In this document: positions 9,735-16,693 of the stretch, in pieces | Position numbering within the stretch: the stretch's first letter is position 1 | Layout of the letters: each line of letters begins with the position of its first letter | From: Puteibacter caeruleilacunae | GTDB lineage: Bacteria; Bacteroidota; Bacteroidia; Bacteroidales; Prolixibacteraceae | Direction: 5' to 3' | NCBI GenBank assembly: GCA_005217565.1 | Contig: SJCO01000002.1 | Location: 575,213 to 639,212 of the forward strand | DNA: 64,000 nucleotides | Position numbers and translations under genes: made by a program | The notes under the pieces: model-generated | Told to the model about the DNA's origin: nothing | What the model saw: only the letters and a program-made list of their open reading frames with translations | Databases searched by the model: none

Positions 9735-11123
9735 TTATGAATTCATTACTGCTTCCACTTCTTCTGGAGTGATAGGTACACGCTCAGCAATAATCTCACC
9801 GCCATCAGCTGTTACCAGAATATCATCTTCTAATCGGATTCCTCCAAAGTCGCGATATTCATTCACCTTATCAAAGTTAATAAATTCGTGATTAATTTTC
9901 TCGCTTTGCCACTTATCAATCAATGCTGGGATGAAATAAACTCCAGGTTCATTGGTTATAACAAATCCTTCCTGCAAACGACGACCTAATCGAAGGTAAG
10001 CAGTTCCAAACTGGTCAACCGGACGTACCTCATCATCATATCCAACGTATATCTGTCCAAGGTCTTCCATGTCATGTACGTCCAATCCCATCATATGACC
10101 TAATCCATGAGGGAAGAACATCGCATGTGCCCCATTCTTAACAGCCTCATCAACATCTCCTTTCATTAATCCAAGATCCTTAAGACCTGATGCGATCACT
10201 TTTGCAGCTTCAAGATGTACACTCAGGTAAGTTACACCAGGCTTCACCAATGAAGTTGCTTTATTATTGGCAGCCAATACAATTTCATAAATCTCACGCT
10301 GCTTTTGGGTAAATTTTCCACCCACAGGAACAGTTCTAGTAAAATCAGATGCATAACGCATCGTAGTTTCTGCTCCCGCATCTGTTAACATTAACTTACC
10401 TTCTTCCAAAACATTAGAATGATCATGATTGTGCAAAGTCTCACCATTCTGAGATAGAATTATAGGAAACGATGCCATTCCTCCTCCTGCAAGAGAAATA
10501 CCTTCAATTGTTCCGGCAATCTTCTGTTCCCAAACACCAGGTTGAGCCATTTTCATTGCTGTAACGTGCATTTGATATCCTGTGCGACAAGCCTTTTCAA
10601 TTTCCACAAGCTCACAAGGCTCTTTAATAGAACGCAATGCAATTACTGCATGTACCAATTCCATCGATACATAGTCGCGTTGTTTAGAAGGATGAATACC
10701 TGTTAACTGCTCCAATAACAATTTGTTCTCAGCGCGATAAGGAGGGAGGAAATGTACCTTGCGACCTTGCTTTATTGCTGCATCAACCATATCAAAAAGT
10801 TTGGCAAAGGCGTCGGTTTTTTCAACACCTACTTTTGCTGCACGCTCAGCTAAACCAACCTGTGGTCCCATCCAGATGATATCCTCAATATCAACATCAT
10901 CACCCAACAGATAATCTTCGCCAGCATCAACATCGATTACTCCAGCCAACCTTTGCTGATCTAATCCAAAGAAATATAAGAATGAGCTATCCTGACGAAA
11001 ATGATAAGTATTATCAGCATAATTCATTGGAGCATCAACATTACCTAAAATAAGAATAAGTCCACTATTTACTTTTGAACGTAGACGTTCGCGGCGATTC
11101 ACATAAATCTGTTTATCAAACAT
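9735..11123 (-). CDS. pepP: Xaa-Pro aminopeptidase (aminopeptidase P, M24B)
   Basis: This metallopeptidase removes the N-terminal residue before a proline. The 462-residue length is typical. An N-terminal creatinase-like domain (about 1-170, starting in YVNRRERL and including RQDSSFLYFFG) precedes a pita-bread domain. The metal ligands are visible: Asp in LTDAGAET, Asp in ASDFTRTVP, His in FFPHGLGHMMGLDVHD, Glu in ITNEPGVYF and Glu in GGIRLEDD. No signal peptide is seen, so it is cytoplasmic. It is upstream of, and almost touching, the AMMECR1 gene. Confidence 0.95.
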   Translation of the reverse strand: MFDKQIYVNRRERLRSKVNSGLILILGNVDAPMNYADNTYHFRQDSSFLYFFGLDQQRLAGVIDVDAGEDYLLGDDVDIEDIIWMGPQVGLAERAAKVGVEKTDAFAKLFDMVDAAIKQGRKVHFLPPYRAENKLLLEQLTGIHPSKQRDYVSMELVHAVIALRSIKEPCELVEIEKACRTGYQMHVTAMKMAQPGVWEQKIAGTIEGISLAGGGMASFPIILSQNGETLHNHDHSNVLEEGKLMLTDAGAETTMRYASDFTRTVPVGGKFTQKQREIYEIVLAANNKATSLVKPGVTYLSVHLEAAKVIASGLKDLGLMKGDVDEAVKNGAHAMFFPHGLGHMMGLDVHDMEDLGQIYVGYDDEVRPVDQFGTAYLRLGRRLQEGFVITNEPGVYFIPALIDKWQSEKINHEFINFDKVNEYRDFGGIRLEDDILVTADGGEIIAERVPITPEEVEAVMNS

Positions 11124-11246
11124 ATCGTAATATTTTAATTATATTCTGAAGTACGCCGAAATATATAAATTTTATCCGTCTAATTTCCTGATATTTTGCA
11201 TAAATGCATCAATAAAGGTTGAAACACTCTTTCAAGTTCGGGCGTA

Positions 11247-11269
11247 GACTAAAATAGAAATCTTTAGTC
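11247..11269. promoter_or_regulatory. Inverted repeat upstream of cytidylate-kinase-like gene
   Basis: GACTAAA (11247-11253) and TTTAGTC (11263-11269) form a perfect 7-bp inverted repeat with a 9-bp spacer. It lies 18 bp before the start of the next gene. It could be an operator or an RNA hairpin near the start of translation. No T tail follows, so it is not a terminator. Confidence 0.3.
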
Positions 11270-11286
11270 AACATACTATTAATGTA

Positions 11287-11988
11287 ATGAAAAGCACACT
11301 GCAAGCATATCTGAACAAGCGAATGGGAATTGCTGAGAAAAGAGCGATTAAATCGCCTAGCATTCCAGGACCTGTACTCACAATTTCAAGAGAACCAGGA
11401 TGTCCTGGTATGAAAATAGCCAATGCCTTACAGGAAATCCTTATCGAAAAAGAACACAAAGATTGGAAAGTGATCAGTAAAGAAATCCTCACAGAATCTT
11501 CAAAAGAACTTGATATTCACACCGATAAGGTAAATAAAATTTTCAACATTCAAGAACGAACCGTCTTTGATGAGATTCTTGCAGCTTTCTCAACTAAGAA
11601 GTTTAAAAACGAGCGGGTTATCAAAAAAACTGTCACAGAAGTGATTCGTACTTTTTCGGAAAACGGTCATTGCATTATTGTCGGACGAGCTGGACACATC
11701 ATCGCTTCCGACATCAAAAAATCTCTTCATGTTAGGCTTTATGCTCCACTAGAATGGCGTGTTAGCAGAATCATGAAATCGCGCAACCTTTCTAGCGATG
11801 ATGCAAGAAAGTACATCATCGAAACAGAGAAACAGCGCATGAACTTTAGAACTGTAATCAAAGGATCAAGAACAAGCAAAGGTGACTTTGACCTAATCAT
11901 AAATTGCGCAAAGCTTAAACCTAAGGATATAGCTAAATTAATTGCTGCCTGTATGGAAGCAACAGATTTACTGGTCGAACATATTTAA
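11287..11988 (+). CDS. Cytidylate-kinase-like protein
   Basis: The 233-residue protein belongs to the cytidylate-kinase-like P-loop family common in Bacteroidota and Firmicutes. The N-terminal VLTISREPGCPGMKIA carries the SREPG signature and a degenerate P-loop in place of the canonical GxxGxGKS. Later CIIVGRAGHIIASD and the VRLYAPLEWRV segment match the kinase core. True CMP kinases are encoded elsewhere in most genomes, so the substrate here is uncertain. The 3' end overlaps the convergent glycosylase gene by 21 bp, so no terminator fits between them. Confidence 0.8.
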   Translation: MKSTLQAYLNKRMGIAEKRAIKSPSIPGPVLTISREPGCPGMKIANALQEILIEKEHKDWKVISKEILTESSKELDIHTDKVNKIFNIQERTVFDEILAAFSTKKFKNERVIKKTVTEVIRTFSENGHCIIVGRAGHIIASDIKKSLHVRLYAPLEWRVSRIMKSRNLSSDDARKYIIETEKQRMNFRTVIKGSRTSKGDFDLIINCAKLKPKDIAKLIAACMEATDLLVEHI

Positions 11989-12762
11989 CATTCCCTTCTC
12001 CTGCTTCACCCCATAATCGAAGGACCGACCATATCCGGTCCAGTCGACCTGTGCTTTTAAGTCGCCAAATGGATTAACTTTTCCATAAAGAAAATCAAGT
12101 TCACGATCAGGGCGATCATAGCACATCATTGGATGGAATGTTCGATAGGCATTATTTAAGGTAAGCCCTTCCGTTACCTTCCATGCATTATTCCCCCATA
12201 GAATCCAATTCAAGTCCGGTCTTCTTTGGTTAATATATTCTAAGAGGAACCTGGTAAATTCAGTCCAATAGTTTGTATGACTGTTAGGCTGACCAATCTC
12301 ACAGGTAAAGGCGGTATTTAACAACAGTACTCCTTCTTTTTCCCAATGCTTAAACAATTGCTGTGGCGGCAAGATCGGAAAATCAGATATCATTCGACCT
12401 TTTATATCATTATACTTTTGTATTTCATCCTTGTAAGTACGAAACAACAAACGAACAATATTCTTTAATGAGATATTTTTAAACTTATCATTCCACGAAT
12501 TAAGTGTTCCTACCTCAAATGCACGCCCTGTAGCCACACCTTCCTGCGGATAAGGATCCTGTCCCAGGATAATAGCTTTTGCATCATCTAAAGATTGAGT
12601 CATAAAGCGCAATACATTTGCTGCCTGAGGGGTATAATTACTTTCTGTAGTGCTTCCCTCAACCTTTTCAATTAATTCCAGAATCTCTGGTGATAAAAAA
12701 TCTTCCCAACTCTTATGAATGGGCTCTGATAAATTGCTTAAGAATATACTCTCCTGAATCAT
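11968..12762 (-). CDS. Divergent family-1-like uracil-DNA glycosylase
   Basis: The 264-residue protein has the uracil-DNA glycosylase motif A as AIILGQDPYPQEGVATGRAF, keeping the catalytic Asp of GQDPY but with Pro where Ung has His. A WILWGNNAW segment corresponds to the LLWG strand. The leucine-intercalation loop, HPSPLS in Ung, reads HPMMCYDRPD. These changes suggest altered substrate recognition or DNA-opening geometry. I am confident of the superfamily, less so that it is the main Ung of the cell. Its 3' end overlaps the convergent kinase-like gene. Confidence 0.8.
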   Translation of the reverse strand: MIQESIFLSNLSEPIHKSWEDFLSPEILELIEKVEGSTTESNYTPQAANVLRFMTQSLDDAKAIILGQDPYPQEGVATGRAFEVGTLNSWNDKFKNISLKNIVRLLFRTYKDEIQKYNDIKGRMISDFPILPPQQLFKHWEKEGVLLLNTAFTCEIGQPNSHTNYWTEFTRFLLEYINQRRPDLNWILWGNNAWKVTEGLTLNNAYRTFHPMMCYDRPDRELDFLYGKVNPFGDLKAQVDWTGYGRSFDYGVKQEKGMLNMFDQ

Positions 12763-12856
12763 ACCCGCGAAAATATCATTTTTTACAATGAATTGTATAA
12801 ATCAGTGCGTTTTTTAGCCCAAGAAGAAACTTTTAGTTTTAGCAACAACTATCTAA

Positions 12857-14956
12857 TCATACAGTCTCCTTTACACAACATGGAAGGGTAAAGAAAAACT
12901 CAGTTCCCTTATCTATTTCAGATTCCAACCAGATCTTTCCTCCCAGGAGTTCTATTATGCCCTGACTTATGGAAAGACCTAAGCCTGCTCCGTCCGATTC
13001 TCTGGTCATAGTATCTTCTCCTCTATTGAAGCGTTCGAAGATTAAATCCATTTTCTTTGGAGGAATACCTATACCTGAATCTTTTACAAAGAATAGGAAT
13101 TCAGTTTCAGAATAATATTTAAATCCTACTTCAATGAAACCCGTAGGAGTAAACTTAAATGCATTATTCACAAGGTTAATTAATACCTGTTTCAATCTTA
13201 CCGGATCGGTATACGACACAATACCTTTAACATCAGGATTTACAACTAGCGAGAATCGCACCTTTTTCTCTACAACACTCGGATGCCCTGAGAATGTATT
13301 GAATACATCACTCAACACATCATACACCACACAGTCCTCAGACTTGATCTTCATTTGTCCGGATTCTATTTGTGAAATATCTAAAATATCGCCAATAATC
13401 TTGAGCAAATGATCACTATTTTCAGTAATCACCCTTGCATAATTCCTTCTAAGATCATCATTAATACCTTCTTCACTAATGAGCTCTGAAAATCCGAGAA
13501 TTCCATTTAATGGTGTTCTAATTTCATGCGACATGTTAGCGAGAAAAAGTGTTTTGAGATGATCAGCACGCTCTGCCCTCAACTTGGCATTCATAAGCTC
13601 CTCTTCCCGGTCAACATGAACCGAAATATCCTGAATTATACCCAGTGCCCGAGGTTCTAAATCATTCTCTTCTTTCAAAAAGGTTCCTTTCAGGGTTATT
13701 GGAACATATTCACCATGAGCATCCAACACCCTACATTCCACCACATATTCTTCACCAGACTTGGTGGCAGTATCAACACTAGACTTATATTTTGGGAGAT
13801 CTTCAGAATGAATTAATTGCTCCCACTGTGGCTCATTAATTCTGTTCATCTCTGCACTTGAGAATCCCAATACATTTTGATAATCGCCCGACCACATGAT
13901 ATTCCCGGTTATTATATCCTTCTCAAAAACAATAAATCCATTTTTCTCAACGACCACGCGAAGCTTTCGTTCATTTTCTTCTAATGATTTCTCTGCAATT
14001 ATTCGATCTTGTAATTCCCTATTTAGATGGTTCGTCTTTATGTCAATCCTACGTTGAAGAGTACGACTCCAAATCATCGACAGTAATCCTCCCAACGATA
14101 AGAGTAGCAGAAATCCTAATATCACCATCCAAAACTCTTTTCGTTGCCATAGTTTATATGGCCTTAAATGCACCCACTTCTGTTTAATTCGTCTTAATTC
14201 GGCTGGAGATATCTGAGCTAACGATTTATCAAGTATAGACTGTAAAATAGGGAGATCTTTCCGGCACCCAAATGCAAGTCGATATTCATAATCAAGCTGT
14301 CCTGCTACATACAAATTAGAGATCCCTGTTGCTTCCAGATGATAAGATATCGTAGCTAAATCTCCCACCATCACATCGGCCTGATTAAAGGCAAGTTTTT
14401 GCATTCCAATATAGTCTTCTACCACAAGATCAAGCTTAATCTCTGGATAGTAATTCCGAAAATAATCATGTATGGCGTAGTTCTCAGCCATCGTAACAGT
14501 GCGCTCTGCAAGGTCGTCAATGGTCAACCGCCCCGATTCCTGTCCGTTCAACAAAATGACAGTTGGAGACCTAAAATACGGACGAGTAAAATTCAGGTAA
14601 CGCGACCGTTGGGGTGTTTTTGTAATGGAGCAAACCATATCAACCTCCCCCTTACGTCCCATATTTAAGCTTTCGGTCAAATCTGTGGTGGGCACATTAA
14701 CGAATTTTACATTCAGCTTGTGTTCTATTATTTTCAGAATATCTGTAGTTACACCTTTATAAACACCATCTTTATCCACGAAATTAACAGGAGGATATAA
14801 AGGATCCTGCGCAATACGAATAGTATTCCGATGCCCCTGCACCCACTCTTGTTCTTCCTTTGTTAGATAATCAAGTTTTTCAGCCTTTACTGAAGCGACC
14901 ATGATAAAACAAGACAAAAACATCAAACATCTGACTAAAAACATTTTGACATACAT
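12857..14956 (-). CDS. Membrane sensor histidine kinase with SBP_bac_3 and PAS domains
   Basis: I use the start giving a signal peptide (MYVKMFLVRC...VKA), about 699 residues; an ATG 39 bp upstream is possible. Domains in order: a periplasmic solute-binding domain of the SBP_bac_3 type (about 40-260, with ITKTPQRSRYLNFTRPYF), one transmembrane helix (about 275-298), a short coiled coil, a PAS domain (about 335-450), HisKA with the phosphorylated His in LANMSHEIRTPLNGILGF, and HATPase with DSGIGIPP and GAGLGLSI. There is no receiver domain and no neighbouring response regulator. The sensed ligand, probably an amino acid or other small solute, is not readable. Confidence 0.9.
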   Translation of the reverse strand: MYVKMFLVRCLMFLSCFIMVASVKAEKLDYLTKEEQEWVQGHRNTIRIAQDPLYPPVNFVDKDGVYKGVTTDILKIIEHKLNVKFVNVPTTDLTESLNMGRKGEVDMVCSITKTPQRSRYLNFTRPYFRSPTVILLNGQESGRLTIDDLAERTVTMAENYAIHDYFRNYYPEIKLDLVVEDYIGMQKLAFNQADVMVGDLATISYHLEATGISNLYVAGQLDYEYRLAFGCRKDLPILQSILDKSLAQISPAELRRIKQKWVHLRPYKLWQRKEFWMVILGFLLLLSLGGLLSMIWSRTLQRRIDIKTNHLNRELQDRIIAEKSLEENERKLRVVVEKNGFIVFEKDIITGNIMWSGDYQNVLGFSSAEMNRINEPQWEQLIHSEDLPKYKSSVDTATKSGEEYVVECRVLDAHGEYVPITLKGTFLKEENDLEPRALGIIQDISVHVDREEELMNAKLRAERADHLKTLFLANMSHEIRTPLNGILGFSELISEEGINDDLRRNYARVITENSDHLLKIIGDILDISQIESGQMKIKSEDCVVYDVLSDVFNTFSGHPSVVEKKVRFSLVVNPDVKGIVSYTDPVRLKQVLINLVNNAFKFTPTGFIEVGFKYYSETEFLFFVKDSGIGIPPKKMDLIFERFNRGEDTMTRESDGAGLGLSISQGIIELLGGKIWLESEIDKGTEFFFTLPCCVKETV

Positions 14957-15139
14957 TTTATAATCCCCTTTGCTGATTTCTCGTTTGAATTGCATAATTT
15001 TCGCTCGCTACCGATCTCCTGAATTCAATGATTCCTCACACTGAAATCCTCAATGCAATAATTTCCTTCAATTTATTAAAAAATCAATATAATCTCAACA
15101 CCAAACTTGAGATATTCTGATTTTAACGTGGTTGACAAT

Positions 15140-15147
15140 TATATTTG
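15140..15147 (+). promoter_or_regulatory. -7 promoter box of GNAT gene
   Basis: TATATTTG is an exact match to TAnnTTTG. No TTG element is found at the right distance upstream. A possible TTG start codon at 15145 lies inside this box, which is why the ATG at 15163 is preferred. Confidence 0.45.
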
Positions 15148-15162
15148 CTAAAAATATTGACC

Positions 15163-15657
15163 ATGATTGACATTTTAGCAGCCACTACTGAAGACATACA
15201 GATCATTACAGATATCTACAATCAGGCCATTAGAGATACTGTAGCCACTTTTGATACGGATGAAAAATCCATAACCGATCGAACTGATTGGTTTAATCAG
15301 CACGATGATACATTTAAGATATTGGTTGCAAAAAAAGATAATCAGGTTATTGGTTGGGCTTCCCTTTCAAAATGGTCAGCCAGAAGTGCTTATGATAAAA
15401 CTGCTGAAATTTCGGTTTATATTGACGAACATCAACAAGGATTAGGTGCAGGCAAACTTTTAATGAAGAAAATAGTAGAACACGCCTACACCACTGATCT
15501 TCACACAATTATTTCTCGTATCGCTGGCGACAATGACATTAGTGTTCATCTGCATAAGAAATATGGTTTTACAATTATCGGCACGATGAAGGAAGTAGGA
15601 TATAAGTTTAACCAATTTATCGATGTTCATATCATGCAATTAATGCTAAAAGAGTAA
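15163..15657 (+). CDS. GNAT N-acetyltransferase, phosphinothricin-acetyltransferase-like
   Basis: The 164-residue enzyme belongs to the GNAT fold and resembles the Pat/Bar/YncA group that acetylates amino-acid analogues. The N-terminal IYNQAIRDTVATFDTDEKS segment and the acetyl-CoA loop (HQQGLGAGKLLM, Q/RxxGxG/A type) are typical, as is the HKKYGFTIIGTMKEVGYKF end. It acts in the cytoplasm. The ATG chosen is 16 bp after an exact -7 promoter box, so the leader would be very short. Natural substrate is uncertain; the gene is followed by 1 kb without a gene. Confidence 0.88.
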   Translation: MIDILAATTEDIQIITDIYNQAIRDTVATFDTDEKSITDRTDWFNQHDDTFKILVAKKDNQVIGWASLSKWSARSAYDKTAEISVYIDEHQQGLGAGKLLMKKIVEHAYTTDLHTIISRIAGDNDISVHLHKKYGFTIIGTMKEVGYKFNQFIDVHIMQLMLKE

Positions 15658-15744
15658 TATACGATAGGAACTCATTTTGAAAGTTTAATCCTATTCTGAT
15701 TAAAGATGCAGGACAACTCGCCACACATCGACTAAGCATATTTT

Positions 15745-15783
15745 TTTAGAAAAAGAAAAGAGGGCCAGAAGTAGTGGGCCCTC
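15745..15783 (-). terminator. Minus-strand terminator without an upstream protein gene
   Basis: GAGGGCC (15760-15766) pairs with GGCCCTC (15777-15783) around a 10-nt loop. On the minus strand it is followed by CTTTTCTTTTTC. The only genes upstream on that strand are beyond 18100, so it points to an unannotated minus-strand RNA between about 15760 and 16000. Confidence 0.6.
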
Positions 15784-15897
15784 CGTAAACCTGAATCGCG
15801 GTTTAACTACGAAATCTTAAAAGCAACATTTTACTGATCTGCAACAAAGGGAGTGTGTTACCTCGTTATAATGATTTTTGCATTTTTTGTTACGCAT

Positions 15898-15923
15898 TGT
15901 TGATAAATCACTAGTTATCAACA
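15898..15923. repeat. Perfect 9-bp inverted repeat, DnaA-box-like
   Basis: TGTTGATAA (15898-15906) and TTATCAACA (15915-15923) are perfect inverted copies 8 bp apart. Each differs from the DnaA box TTATCCACA at one base. A third similar site, TTATTAACA, lies at 15955-15963. Operator, RNA hairpin or replication-related site are all possible. Confidence 0.4.
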
Positions 15924-16145
15924 GCAACTTTCTAAAATCACACTCAAAAAACAGTTATTAACAATCGGAATTAACCACTTTCACCAGCTTGATTCTATCA
16001 TAGTCGGTTATTTACCTTCATATTCTCAGATAATATTTTTAGACTAAACCAATACTAAGAACCACCAAGCCCCCACCTTGCCACCTTCCCACCTCAGCAC
16101 TTTTTATTATTTCTTTGGTATTTCTCTAAGCAAACTTTAACTAAA

Positions 16146-16162
16146 TTTTATCCAGGATAAAA
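16146..16162. promoter_or_regulatory. 17-bp perfect palindrome, candidate operator
   Basis: TTTTATCC and GGATAAAA flank a single A. An outer, imperfect inverted repeat (CTTTAACTAAA near 16135 against TTTACCTAAAG near 16182) surrounds it. This looks like a regulator binding site for the transcript ending at 16287. Confidence 0.35.
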
Positions 16163-16257
16163 GGAAGATAGAATTTACCTAAAGTTTAAGTAAAGAATAC
16201 ATAAAGAATAAGGAGGGTGTTTCCCTCATGCTTTCATACTGAAAAGTGATTAAAACC

Positions 16258-16287
16258 GCACACCAGGCTGGTGTGCTTTTCATTTTC
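16258..16287 (+). terminator. Plus-strand terminator in intergenic region
   Basis: GCACACCA (16258-16265) pairs perfectly with TGGTGTGC (16269-16276), followed by TTTTCATTTTC. It is 600 bp after the GNAT stop, so it may end a small RNA or the long 3' end of that gene. A second hairpin (16213-16227) precedes it. Confidence 0.7.
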
Positions 16288-16385
16288 GACTTGAGTTAAC
16301 ACCAAAACCAAGTAAATTAAGACCTGTCATTAAATTCCTATTTAAAAGCATGACATTAGTCTTTTAATATTTAGAGATTATTTCA

Positions 16386-16393
16386 TAGATTTG
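16386..16393 (+). promoter_or_regulatory. -7 promoter box, probable tnaA transcript
   Basis: TAGATTTG is an exact match to TAnnTTTG. The TTG element is not found 17-23 bp upstream. If used, transcription begins near 16400 and gives tnaA a leader of about 290 nt that includes the small ORF at 16417 and two hairpins. Confidence 0.4.
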
Positions 16394-16416
16394 TCACAAA
16401 CGAAAAACAATTTGTT

Positions 16417-16509
16417 ATGCACGATTTTTACTACATATCAGCGCGCGTTGACAAATTATTCCTGAACATCAAAAACAGGGATCATTATCATTTTTCTGCA
16501 ATCTTGTAG
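16417..16509 (+). CDS. Possible 30-residue leader peptide upstream of tnaA
   Basis: This is an ATG-started ORF of 30 codons rich in aromatic residues and His (MHDFYYI start, DHYHFSAIL end). It begins 24 bp after an exact -7 promoter box and ends 184 bp before the tryptophanase start. The layout resembles the E. coli tnaC-tnaA leader, where a 24-residue peptide controls Rho-dependent termination in a roughly 220-bp spacer. It has no Trp codon, and the faint likeness of its middle (LNIKNRDH) to TnaC may be chance. Whether it is translated is unknown. Confidence 0.25.
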   Translation: MHDFYYISARVDKLFLNIKNRDHYHFSAIL

Positions 16510-16573
16510 ATGACATTGAATCAGTCATCTTAATAAATCTATTACAAAACAGAGTGTTATCACGGCACTGTAT

Positions 16574-16590
16574 GTACATCAAGCATGTAC
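16574..16590 (+). repeat. Hairpin in tnaA leader
   Basis: GTACAT (16574-16579) and ATGTAC (16585-16590) are a perfect inverted repeat around a 5-nt loop, in the spacer between the candidate leader ORF and tnaA. Confidence 0.35.
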
Positions 16591-16616
16591 CAACTATGCT
16601 GTAATATTACGTATTC

Positions 16617-16660
16617 GACATCTCATACCCTGGTGGTATACCTCCAGGATTATCGATGTG
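16617..16660 (+). promoter_or_regulatory. Large imperfect palindrome just upstream of tnaA
   Basis: The core 16629-16648 reads CCTGGTGGTATACCTCCAGG, symmetrical except for one T-T pair. It is extended on both sides by ACATC and GATGT arms. It ends 34 bp before the tryptophanase start. No T run follows, so it is not an intrinsic terminator. It could be an operator or a structured leader element. Confidence 0.45.
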
Positions 16661-16693
16661 TTGTACAATCTAATAATCAATAAATCATTTAAG

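Larger units (their letters stand above)
15658..16416. other. Non-coding stretch rich in inverted repeats
   Basis: No credible protein gene is present. It holds, in order, a hairpin with a T-rich tail on the minus strand (15745-15783), a perfect inverted repeat of DnaA-box-like sequence (15898-15923), a 17-bp palindrome (16146-16162), a small hairpin (16213-16227), a plus-strand terminator (16258-16287) and an exact -7 promoter box (16386-16393). At least one small RNA on each strand is plausible, but I matched neither to a known family. Confidence 0.5.

Noticed and set aside
15658..16416. Chromosomal replication origin
   Set aside because: Only two exact inverted near-consensus boxes and one weaker; no AT-rich unwinding element, dnaA or skew evidence.
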